From Spirochaetota bacterium (GTDB lineage: Bacteria; Spirochaetota; Spirochaetia; SZUA-6; Fen-1364), in assembly GCA_026398635.1 (NCBI GenBank), contig JAPLSM010000360.1:1-32429 (forward strand): 32,429 nt of DNA. Reading direction: 5' to 3'. Positions within the stretch are counted from its first letter, which is position 1, and every line of letters starts with the position of its first letter. A model generated the notes under the pieces. It was not told where the DNA came from and searched no databases. It was given only the letters and a program-made list of their open reading frames with translations. The position numbers and the translations under genes are program-made. This document shows, piece after piece, positions 15,364 to 23,027 of the stretch.

Positions 15364-16023
15364 ATGCGACTCGCGGGGAAGGTGACGCTGATCACCGGGG
15401 CGGCGCAGGGCATCGGCGCGGCCACGGCGCGGCGCTTCGCCTCCGAGGGCGCCGCCGTGTTCATCGCCGATGTGAAGGCGGCGGAAGGCCAGGCGCTTGC
15501 CGCCGAGCTGGACGCGAAGGGGAACCGGGCCTGGTTTCTCCTGCTCGACGTGCGCAGCGAATCCGACTGGGCGAGGGCCTTGGAGACCGTGGCAGCGCAT
15601 GCCGGCCGCCTGGACGTGCTGCTGTGCAACGCCGGGGTCAACATCCGCGAGCCAATCGAGCAGATGAGCGAGGCAAGCCTCGACACCATGCTCGCCGTGA
15701 ACATCAAGGGCACGTTCCTTGGGATCAAGCACGCCCTGCCGCTCCTGCGGCGCGGCGGCGGCGGGACAATCCTCATCACCTCTTCGATTGCCGGCCTGGT
15801 CGGTCACCGCTACACGACGGAAGCCTATACCATGGCCAAGGGCGCACTGACGCTCCTGACGCGGGACCCGCAGCGCCGCGCGGAGCGCCTCGCGGAGGTG
15901 CCGCTGGGCCGCATGGCGAGCGTCGACGACGTGGCGAGCGCCTTTGTCTATCTGGCTTCCGACGAGGCGGCCTTCATCAACGGAGTGGCGCTGCCCGTGG
16001 ATGGGGGACTCACCGCCGGCTGA
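15364..16023 (+). CDS. Short-chain dehydrogenase/reductase lacking an internal segment
   Basis: 219 residues, 30-35 fewer than typical classical SDRs. Present are the NAD(P) motif TGAAQGIGAATARRFASEG, the NAG motif (LLCNAGVN), catalytic Ser (TSSIAGLVG), catalytic YTMAK, and the C-terminal PLGRMASVDDVASAFVYLASDEAAFINGVALPVDGG. Directly after GALTLLTR the sequence jumps to DPQRRAERLAEVPLGRM. The strand and loop that normally follow (of the type LA-E-GIRVN-PG, which closes over nicotinamide and substrate) are absent. The reading frame is kept. The short repeat CTGACGC (15847 and 15856) flanks the likely junction. The protein may be inactive, or the gap may be a slip in the assembly. Confidence 0.8.
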   Translation: MRLAGKVTLITGAAQGIGAATARRFASEGAAVFIADVKAAEGQALAAELDAKGNRAWFLLLDVRSESDWARALETVAAHAGRLDVLLCNAGVNIREPIEQMSEASLDTMLAVNIKGTFLGIKHALPLLRRGGGGTILITSSIAGLVGHRYTTEAYTMAKGALTLLTRDPQRRAERLAEVPLGRMASVDDVASAFVYLASDEAAFINGVALPVDGGLTAG

Positions 16024-16061
16024 GGTTGGCGGCGCGAAACGCGTTCAAGAAAGGAGGCGGT

Positions 16062-17558
16062 GTGAAGGCGACGATCAAGGTGGACGCGGAGCGGATCATC
16101 GGCAGGGTGGACCCGCTCATCTTCGGCCATTTCATCGAGCACCTTGGCCGTTGCGTCTACGGCGGTGTCCTGGACGAGCGCGGCGAGTACCGGCAGGAGC
16201 TGATCGAAGCCATGCGTCGCATCCGCCCGTCCATACTGCGCTGGCCCGGCGGCTGCTTTGCCGACGGCTACCACTGGCGAGACGGCGTCGGGCCGCGAGA
16301 CCGCCGCCCGATCCGCGTGAACCTGGCGTGGCACAACGCCGACGAGTCGAACCGCTTCGGGACCGACGAGTTCGTCGCCTACTGCCGCAGGATCGGCGCC
16401 GAGCCGTATATCTGCGCCAACGTCGGCAGCGGCACCCCAGAAGAGGCTGCCGCGTGGGTGGAGTACTGCAACGGGACCGGAGATACCGCGTACGCGAAGA
16501 TGCGACGGGACAATGGCAGCGAGCGGCCGTTCGGGGTCCGCTACTGGGGTATCGGCAACGAGATCGATGAGACGGAGCACGTCAACGAGATCGGCTGCCT
16601 CTCCGCGGAAGACTACGCGCGCGCTGTGCGGGAGTACGCCAAGCTCATGCGGCGCGTGTCTCCCGACATCAGGCTGGTCGCCGTCGGCTCCAACCGCGGC
16701 GAAGTGGACTGGAACCTCACTGTCCTCGAGAAGGCCGGCGCGTGGATCGACTACATCGCCCAGCATGGGTACTACGGGACGGACGACCACTACTCCACGG
16801 TGGCGGGGCCCATGTACGTCGAGAAGCGCATCCGCATGCTGCACGCCGCTGTCGAGCTGGCGGGCTTCACCACCGGGCTGGAGCGGCAGATCCCCGTCGC
16901 CTTCGACGAGTGGAACATCTGGTATCGTAGCAGGTCCGACACGGAGCAGCGCTTCGAGGAGGTGTACGAGCTCAAGGACGCCCTCTTCGTCGCGGGCACC
17001 TTCAATTCGCTCCAGCGGATGTGCGGCATCGTGAAGATGGCCAACCTGGCCCAAATGGTGAACGCCCTCGGCATGATTCATGTGGACGCGGATGGCATGG
17101 TGCTCTCCCCGCTGTACCACGCCTTCGACCTCTACGCGAACCACACGGGCTCGACTGTCTTCGACACCTTCACCCTTTCGGACACCTTCGACACCCACGA
17201 CCGCGGCGGGCCCCGGGGCCTGGGACCCCTCACCGGGGTTCCGTACCTCGACGCGTCGGCGACGATGCGGGAGGAGGGCAGCCGCGCGCTGTGCCTCGCG
17301 GTGGTCAACCGCCACCAGGACGAACCGATCGAATGCCAGATCCGGCTCGACGGCTTCTCCGTCGGGGACTCGGCACCGGTCTTCGAGCTCACCGGAAGCG
17401 GGCCCGGAGCCCGCAACACCCCACAAGAGCCCGAGGCGGTCTCTGTAAAGGCGCGTCCACCGATCCGCCCCGGGGCGACCTTTGTCCACACCTTCGCGCC
17501 ACGCTCGGCCACGGTGCTTGAGATCCCGATCGCCGGCCAGGGAGGGAGAGCGCCGTGA
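16062..17558 (+). CDS. GH51 alpha-L-arabinofuranosidase, cytoplasmic (first copy)
   Basis: 498 residues from GTG 16062, preceded by AAGGAGG. It lacks a signal peptide, so it should act on imported oligosaccharides. GH51 marks are the start DPLIFGHFIEHLGRCVYGG, the LRWPGGCFADGYHWRDGVGPRDRRP stretch, the acid/base Glu167 in YWGIGNEID and the nucleophile Glu283 in VAFDEWNIWYR. A C-terminal beta-sandwich follows from about residue 360. Specificity within GH51 (arabinan, arabinoxylan side chains or other furanosides) cannot be told from motifs. The stop overlaps the start of the next GH51 gene (GTGA). Confidence 0.93.
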   Translation: MKATIKVDAERIIGRVDPLIFGHFIEHLGRCVYGGVLDERGEYRQELIEAMRRIRPSILRWPGGCFADGYHWRDGVGPRDRRPIRVNLAWHNADESNRFGTDEFVAYCRRIGAEPYICANVGSGTPEEAAAWVEYCNGTGDTAYAKMRRDNGSERPFGVRYWGIGNEIDETEHVNEIGCLSAEDYARAVREYAKLMRRVSPDIRLVAVGSNRGEVDWNLTVLEKAGAWIDYIAQHGYYGTDDHYSTVAGPMYVEKRIRMLHAAVELAGFTTGLERQIPVAFDEWNIWYRSRSDTEQRFEEVYELKDALFVAGTFNSLQRMCGIVKMANLAQMVNALGMIHVDADGMVLSPLYHAFDLYANHTGSTVFDTFTLSDTFDTHDRGGPRGLGPLTGVPYLDASATMREEGSRALCLAVVNRHQDEPIECQIRLDGFSVGDSAPVFELTGSGPGARNTPQEPEAVSVKARPPIRPGATFVHTFAPRSATVLEIPIAGQGGRAP

Positions 17559-19060
17559 AGGCAAGGATCACGATCGTCCTGGACGAGAAGATCGGGACCG
17601 TCAACCGCAACATCTTCGGTCACTTCGCGGAGCACCTCGGCCGCTGCATCTACGAGGGCATCTGGGTCGGAGAGGACTCCGCAATCCCCAACGTCCGGGG
17701 GATCCGCACGGACGTGGTGCAGGCCCTGCGGCGGCTCGACCCGCCGGTCCTGCGGTGGCCGGGAGGCTGCTTCGCGGACGCCTACCGGTGGCGGGACGGG
17801 ATCGGACCCCGGAAGGACCGACCACGGACGCTCAACATCCACTGGGGGAATGCCCCGGAGACCAATCAGTTCGGCACCCACGAGTTCATCGATCTCTGCC
17901 GGCAGATCGGTGCCGAGCCCTACATCTGCCTGAACCTCGGCAGCGGCTCCCCGCGGGAGGCCCGGGAGTTGGTCGAGTACTGCAACGGCGTCGGAGATTC
18001 GACGCTGATCGAGGAGCGGCGGAAGAATGGCTCTCCTGAGCCCTTCAACGTCCGCTACTGGGGCGTGGGCAACGAGCTCTGGGGCTGCGGAGGCCACCTG
18101 CAGCCTTCCGCTTACGCTGCGGAGGTAAAGCGCTACCTCACCTTCCTGAACCACTTCGGCATCTTCAAGATCGCCTGCGGACCCCGCGGCACGAACCCCT
18201 TCGAACTACGCCGCGACTGGACCCTCGAGTTCTTCCGGGAATACGCGAAGGTGCAGCACCCGTCGCAACGCCCGGTCGACGGGTTCGCCCTTCACTTCTA
18301 CACCCGCAGCCCCGAAGCGGGTGGCGATCTTGAGTTCTCCCCCGCGGAATACTACTGGAGCATCCAGGACACCGTGCGGATGGATGGCCTGATCCGAGAG
18401 GTCCGGGCGGGGATGGACGCCTACGATCCCGGGCAGGACATCGCGCTGGTGATCGACGAGTGGGGCACCTGGCATCCGCAGGCACGCAGCGACACCGGCC
18501 TGGAGCAGCAGAACACCATGCGGGACGCCCTCGTGGCCGCGCTCAACCTCGACATCTTCGTCCGCAACGCGGACGTCGTGGCCATGGCGAACATCGCCCA
18601 GACTGTCAACGTGCTCCAGGCGATGATCCTGACGAAGGGGGAGCGGATGATCGTGACCCCGTCGTACCATGTCTTCGAGATGTACCGGCGTCACCAAGCA
18701 GCGGAATCCGTACGGGTTCTATTCGACTCTCCGAAAGCCGGCTCGGGAGCTCCTGCCGATCCGCCCGTCGTGGCCGGAGCAGCGTCCCTGAAGGACGGCC
18801 GGCTGTTCCTCACCCTCACCAACGTGCAGATCGACCAGCCGGTGGACGTGGAGGTCGTGCTCTTGGGCGGCGACCACCCCTCCGTGCGGCGAGAAACGGG
18901 ACGGCAGCTCGCCGGCACGGATGTCCGCGACCACAACAGCTTCGACCGCCCGGAGGCGGTCCGGCCGGTCGACGTTTCGCCGGTCTGGAAAGGAGGTGAT
19001 CGGTCTGTACTGCGCCTTCCCGCGCATTCCGTTTCGGCCCTGGAGCTGGAACTCGCGTGA
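17555..19060 (+). CDS. GH51 alpha-L-arabinofuranosidase, cytoplasmic (second copy)
   Basis: 501 residues from GTG 17555, coupled to the first copy by a four-base overlap. No signal peptide. The catalytic acid/base is Glu174 in YWGVGNELWGCGG and the nucleophile Glu302 in LVIDEWGTWHP; DEWGTWHP is the form typical of cytosolic GH51 enzymes such as AbfA. The shared blocks (NIFGHFAEHLGRCIYEGIW, LRWPGGCFADAYRWRDGIGPR) show that the two copies are distant paralogues, not a recent duplication. They differ around the active-site loops and so may prefer different linkages or aglycones. The gene holds a perfect anti-Shine-Dalgarno match near its end. Confidence 0.94.
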   Translation: MKARITIVLDEKIGTVNRNIFGHFAEHLGRCIYEGIWVGEDSAIPNVRGIRTDVVQALRRLDPPVLRWPGGCFADAYRWRDGIGPRKDRPRTLNIHWGNAPETNQFGTHEFIDLCRQIGAEPYICLNLGSGSPREARELVEYCNGVGDSTLIEERRKNGSPEPFNVRYWGVGNELWGCGGHLQPSAYAAEVKRYLTFLNHFGIFKIACGPRGTNPFELRRDWTLEFFREYAKVQHPSQRPVDGFALHFYTRSPEAGGDLEFSPAEYYWSIQDTVRMDGLIREVRAGMDAYDPGQDIALVIDEWGTWHPQARSDTGLEQQNTMRDALVAALNLDIFVRNADVVAMANIAQTVNVLQAMILTKGERMIVTPSYHVFEMYRRHQAAESVRVLFDSPKAGSGAPADPPVVAGAASLKDGRLFLTLTNVQIDQPVDVEVVLLGGDHPSVRRETGRQLAGTDVRDHNSFDRPEAVRPVDVSPVWKGGDRSVLRLPAHSVSALELELA

Positions 19061-19086
19061 CGTTCGGGGAGGGCGGAATAAAAACG

Positions 19087-19115
19087 TTGACTTTTGCTGG
19101 CACCCGTCCGAGAAT
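19087..19115 (+). promoter_or_regulatory. Possible internal promoter before the importer genes
   Basis: TTGACT (19087-19092), a 17-base spacer and GAGAAT (19110-19115) lie in the 94-base gap between the second GH51 gene and the binding-protein gene. Five of six and four of six positions match. It would allow the importer to be expressed beyond the level of the upstream enzymes. Confidence 0.5.
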
Positions 19116-19154
19116 GACGGACCAGCGGACCTCATCAACCGAAGGAGGAGCAAT

Positions 19155-20771
19155 ATGAAACGATGGTTGGTGTTTATCGTCCTGCTCGCTATGGTCATGC
19201 CCGCGTTCGCGACGGGTACGACCGAGGCGAAGCAGGCTGGCTTCCACGAGAAGGGCTACCCGATCGTGGACACCAAGGTGACGCTGCGGATCTTCGGACA
19301 GAAGGATCCGCTGCACCGCAAGCCGTTCAACGAGCTTCCCGTCATCATGAAGACGGAGAGGATCACGAACGTCCACATCGATTGGATCGAGGTCCCGGCC
19401 GCGGCCGTCAACGAGAAGAAGAACCTCATGCTCGCGAGCAACGACCTCCCCGATGCATTCTCGGTCAACCTGCCGGACTACGACATCGTGACCTACGGGG
19501 CGGCCAAAGTGCTCATCCCGCTGCAGGACCTCATCAAGAAGTACATGCCCAACTACCAGAAGGTCATCGCGCAGAAGCCCGACATCCCGAAGTTCACGAC
19601 CGCACCGGACGGCAACATCTACACGTTCGCGCGGCTGAACGAGGGCAGCTGGATGCGGCAGCTGAGCGTCCACGGCATCTACAAGCCGTGGGTGGACAAG
19701 CTTGGTAAGTCCATGCCGAAGACCACCGACGAGTTCTTCGACCTCATGGTGGCGATGAAGAACACGGACCTGAACGGCAACGGCAAGCTCGACGAGATCC
19801 CCATCGCAATGGGCTGGGGCGACCTTGCGAACGGCGTGCCGCGCACTGGCCCGTGGTTCGTGTACTACGCGTTCGGCCTGCCGGCGATGGACACCGGGGT
19901 CGACTCGTATGCCAATCTGTTCGTCGAGGACGGAAAGGTGATCTTCGCGCCAGCTGACGAGCGCTTCAAGCAGGCCACGGCGTTCCTGAACAAGCTCTGG
20001 AAGGCGGGCACGATCGAGCCGGAAGCGTTCACCCTGACGTGGGGCCAGGTGCAGGCCAGGTGGAGGCAGTTGCCCGTGACCTACGGCGTGATCTCCACGT
20101 GGAACCTCCAGGACGAGTTCACCCCCGGAGCCGACCCGCGCGCCGAAGAATACGTACCGCTCGCGTTCTTCACGGCCCCCGGGGTCGCGAAGCCGGCGGT
20201 CTACCGCCAACCGTACCCGGGCTGGAACCGCGGGCAATTCTCGATTACCAAGGTGAACAAGTATCCCGAGATCACGGCGCGCTGGGCTGACTATATTTAC
20301 GACACCTACAGCTCCATGGAGTGGATGGAGGGCATGATCGGCAGCCGGCTGGTGAAGGACGAAAAGACGGGCGTAGTCACCATGAAAGACCCGCCCGCCG
20401 GCGTGACGACCCAGGAGTACCGCATGTCCGAGACGGTCTGGGCTTTGCCGATGGCCGTCACGATGGAGACGTACCGGACCCTGTTCCCCGCGCCGATCTA
20501 CGAGATGAAGGGTGCGACGATCGACAAGTACTACGTCCCCTTCTGGCCCAAGGAGTTCTGGAGCAATCCGCTGATAGCGCCGGACCTGATGAAGCAGCTG
20601 AACGCCATCGACACGGACATCCGGAACTTCGTGGCCAAGACGCAGGCGAAGTGGATCACCCAGGGCGGCATCGAGACGGAATGGAATGACTACCTGAAGC
20701 AGCTCGAGACCCTCGGACTGAGCAAAGGGCTCCAGATCCGCCAGGCAGCCTACGACAAGCTCAACAAGTAG
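19155..20771 (+). CDS. ABC transporter sugar-binding protein (LplA/YtcQ type)
   Basis: 538 residues from ATG 19155, with GGAGGAG four bases upstream. The ORF-track frame begins earlier in non-coding sequence. A signal peptide (MKRWLVFIVLLAMVMPAFA) ends in AFA-TGTTEA; there is no lipobox Cys, so the protein should be free in the periplasm. The rest fits the large extracellular solute-binding proteins that work with LplB/LplC permeases and import complex plant oligosaccharides: VTLRIFGQKDPLHRKPF, NLMLASNDLPDAFSVN, and a DLNGNGKLDEIPIAMGWGD stretch resembling a calcium-binding loop. A strong terminator hairpin follows directly. Confidence 0.9.
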   Translation: MKRWLVFIVLLAMVMPAFATGTTEAKQAGFHEKGYPIVDTKVTLRIFGQKDPLHRKPFNELPVIMKTERITNVHIDWIEVPAAAVNEKKNLMLASNDLPDAFSVNLPDYDIVTYGAAKVLIPLQDLIKKYMPNYQKVIAQKPDIPKFTTAPDGNIYTFARLNEGSWMRQLSVHGIYKPWVDKLGKSMPKTTDEFFDLMVAMKNTDLNGNGKLDEIPIAMGWGDLANGVPRTGPWFVYYAFGLPAMDTGVDSYANLFVEDGKVIFAPADERFKQATAFLNKLWKAGTIEPEAFTLTWGQVQARWRQLPVTYGVISTWNLQDEFTPGADPRAEEYVPLAFFTAPGVAKPAVYRQPYPGWNRGQFSITKVNKYPEITARWADYIYDTYSSMEWMEGMIGSRLVKDEKTGVVTMKDPPAGVTTQEYRMSETVWALPMAVTMETYRTLFPAPIYEMKGATIDKYYVPFWPKEFWSNPLIAPDLMKQLNAIDTDIRNFVAKTQAKWITQGGIETEWNDYLKQLETLGLSKGLQIRQAAYDKLNK

Positions 20772-20799
20772 TCGCGACCAGGATAGACTGCGTGAATCC

Positions 20800-20833
20800 G
20801 GGTCCGGCGCCCCCTCGGCGCCGGACCCTTTTT
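20800..20833 (+). terminator. Strong hairpin between binding-protein and permease genes
   Basis: A perfect 12-base-pair stem (GGGTCCGGCGCC at 20800-20811, GGCGCCGGACCC at 20817-20828) with a five-base loop is followed by TTTTT. It has the form of an intrinsic terminator but sits inside the operon, 12 bases before the first permease start. Partial termination here would give more binding protein than permease. Confidence 0.9.
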
Positions 20834-20844
20834 GGAGGAATGGA

Positions 20845-21792
20845 GTGACGAACACCGTCGCGGCACCGGCGGTCCCACGGCATGCCAGGCGCAGGGTTCT
20901 AAATCGAGCGATGCGCAGCTGGGAGCTCTACGCCTTCCTCCTGCCGACGCTGTTGTATTTCGCGATCTTCCACTACGGGCCCTTGTACGGCGCCCAGATC
21001 GCCTTCCGTGACTACCTCGGGCCCCTCGGGATCTGGGGGAGCCCCTGGGTGGGATTGCAGAACTTTGAACGCTTCTTCAATTCGGCATACTTCGTCAACC
21101 TTCTGTCGAACACCGTGATCCTGAGCGTGCTCATGCTCGTGTTCAGCTTCCCGATGCCCGTGATCTTGGCCCTGATGCTGAATCAGCTCGGGAACCAGCG
21201 GTACAAGCGCATCCTGCAGACGGTCTCCTACGCGCCGCACTTCATCTCGACGGTCGTCTTCGTCGGCATGCTGTTCCTCTTCACGTCCCCGTCGGTCGGC
21301 ATCATCAACATCCTAGCGTCGAAGATCGGCCTCCCCCGGATCTACTACATGGGGAACGTGGCGTGGTTCCGCCCGGTCTACGTGCTCTCCGATATCTGGC
21401 AGGAGACCGGCTGGGGCGCCATCATCTACCTGGCGGCGCTCTCGGCGATCAACCCCGAGCTCTACGAGGCGGCCACGATCGACGGGGCCACCAAGTTCCA
21501 GCGGATTCTGAACATCGACATCCCGGCGATTCTCCCCACCGTGACCATCCTGCTCGTGCTGCGCGCGGGCGCCATCATGTCCCTCGGATTCGAGAAGGCC
21601 TTCCTGATGCAGTCGTCGCTCAACCTCGATTACTCTGAAATTATCTCCACGTACGTCTACAAGGTCGGGCTCTTGGGAGCCCAGTTCAGCTTCGCTTCGG
21701 CGGTCGGCCTGTTCAACTCGGTGGCCAACCTGACGCTGCTCCTCATCGTCAACCGTGTTGCGCGCGCCCTCGGCGGGACGAGCCTCTGGTAG
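20845..21792 (+). CDS. ABC sugar permease, LplB type
   Basis: 315 residues from GTG 20845; an ATG five bases earlier runs into a stop after two codons. GGAGGA lies at 20834-20839. About six membrane helices are seen, starting with LYAFLLPTLLYFAIFHYGPLYGAQIAFRDY. The EAA loop that docks the ATPase is AINPELYEAATIDGATKFQRILNIDIPAILP. The family partners with LplC permeases and binding proteins such as the one upstream. No ATPase gene is present, so a shared MsmK-type ATPase from elsewhere is likely. Confidence 0.92.
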   Translation: MTNTVAAPAVPRHARRRVLNRAMRSWELYAFLLPTLLYFAIFHYGPLYGAQIAFRDYLGPLGIWGSPWVGLQNFERFFNSAYFVNLLSNTVILSVLMLVFSFPMPVILALMLNQLGNQRYKRILQTVSYAPHFISTVVFVGMLFLFTSPSVGIINILASKIGLPRIYYMGNVAWFRPVYVLSDIWQETGWGAIIYLAALSAINPELYEAATIDGATKFQRILNIDIPAILPTVTILLVLRAGAIMSLGFEKAFLMQSSLNLDYSEIISTYVYKVGLLGAQFSFASAVGLFNSVANLTLLLIVNRVARALGGTSLW

Positions 21793-21808
21793 GCGGGGGA
21801 GACGGCAC

Positions 21809-22687
21809 ATCAAGCGAACCCGTGGCGACGTGATCTTCGATACCGTCAATTACACCCTGGTCTCGGTGTTCTTCCTGCTGATCCTCTACCCGCTGTACTT
21901 CATCATCATCGCCTCCATCAGCAACCCGGATTACGTCAATATCGGGGCGATCACCTTCTGGCCCCGCGGGATCACCCTCGAGGGGTACCAGCGGACCATC
22001 CGGGAAGCGAGCGTGTGGCGCGGCTACCGGAACACGATGCTGTACACGGTGCTGGGCACCACCATCAACGTGTCCCTGACGATGACGGCCGGCTACGCCC
22101 TTTCCCGCAAGGAGCTGGCGGGCCGGTCAGTGATCATGCGCCTCATCGTGTTCACGATGCTCTTCAGCGGCGGCCTCATCCCGACCTACCTGATCGTGAA
22201 GGGCCTCGGAATGACGAACACCATCTGGGCCATGGTCATCCCGAACGCGGTCTCGGCTTGGAACCTCATCATCGCCCGCACCTACCTCCAGCAGAGCATC
22301 CCGCAGGAGCTGCTGGAGGCCTCCCTGGTGGACGGCTGCTCCTACGCCCGGTTCTTCTGGGAGGTGGTCGTGCCGCTGTCGGGCGCCATCATCGCGGTGC
22401 TCGCCCTGCTGTACTCCGTGGCGCACTGGAACTCGTTCTTCACGGGACTGATCTACCTGCAGGACTACGCGAAGTACCCGCTGCAGCTGATCCTCCGGGA
22501 CATCCTCCTCGGCTACCAGACCAGCGGGGCCGCGGACGACGCGAAGACCGTCCAGGAGATGCAGCGCATCGCCGACCTCATGAAGTACGCGCTGATCCTC
22601 GTGGCATCCCTCCCGGTCATGGTCCTCTACCCGTTCCTGCAGCGGTACTTCGTGAAGGGCGTCATGGTAGGCGCCATCAAGGGCTGA
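21809..22687 (+). CDS. ABC sugar permease, LplC/YtcP type
   Basis: The reading frame is clear: RTRGDVIFDTVNYTLVSVFFLLILYPLYFIIIASIS, a substrate-facing region, the EAA loop QSIPQELLEASLVDGCSYARFFWEVVVPLSGA, and the end PFLQRYFVKGVMVGAIKG that is almost constant in this family. The start is not. Homologues start near the residue encoded by ATC at 21809 (it would read MKRTRGDVIFD), and GGGGGAG lies seven bases before it. The only standard starts in frame are GTG 21755 or TTG 21758, which overlap the previous gene by over 30 bases, and GTG 21830, which cuts into the conserved part. I annotate from the ATC, with doubt. Confidence 0.88.
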   Translation: MKRTRGDVIFDTVNYTLVSVFFLLILYPLYFIIIASISNPDYVNIGAITFWPRGITLEGYQRTIREASVWRGYRNTMLYTVLGTTINVSLTMTAGYALSRKELAGRSVIMRLIVFTMLFSGGLIPTYLIVKGLGMTNTIWAMVIPNAVSAWNLIIARTYLQQSIPQELLEASLVDGCSYARFFWEVVVPLSGAIIAVLALLYSVAHWNSFFTGLIYLQDYAKYPLQLILRDILLGYQTSGAADDAKTVQEMQRIADLMKYALILVASLPVMVLYPFLQRYFVKGVMVGAIKG

Positions 22688-23027
22688 CGCGCCTGCACTC
22701 CACGCGGTGCGGCACCCGTACACTCCGCGGTACCACGAATGGCGCTATAGTTGTCCGCTCGATCATCCACGACGCGAGGGAGAACCGGGCGGCGAAGACT
22801 TGCAAGCTCCTCGGCGGGGAGCGCGCCGGCTGACCTATCGACTGCGGTGGTTCGACCGGGGTCGTGGGTTCAGGATCGCGGGCAGGAAGCCTGGCATTCC
22901 TCGGCCCGGTTTCCTCATCCAAGCACACGTTCCGTGTGGTCGACTTTCTCAAGCGGAGCGGCAAAGAACACCATGACGTCGTCGACGATTACCGCTTCGG
23001 TCAGCCCGTTCCTCCGGAGCGCCAGGA
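22688..23027. other. 340 bp between converging operons, no gene seen
   Basis: The stretch separates the end of the LplC-type gene from the end of the exported GH51 gene. Short open frames occur on both strands but none resembles a known protein or has a good start site. No clear terminator with a T tract was found. Confidence 0.5.

Noticed and set aside
15948-17564. 538-residue minus-strand ORF opposite the first GH51 gene
   Set aside because: Antisense shadow; the plus-strand GH51 motifs and catalytic residues are unambiguous.
17555-19060. The two adjacent GH51 genes as a recent tandem duplication
   Set aside because: Only family-wide motifs are shared; lengths of loops and most residues differ, so they diverged long ago.
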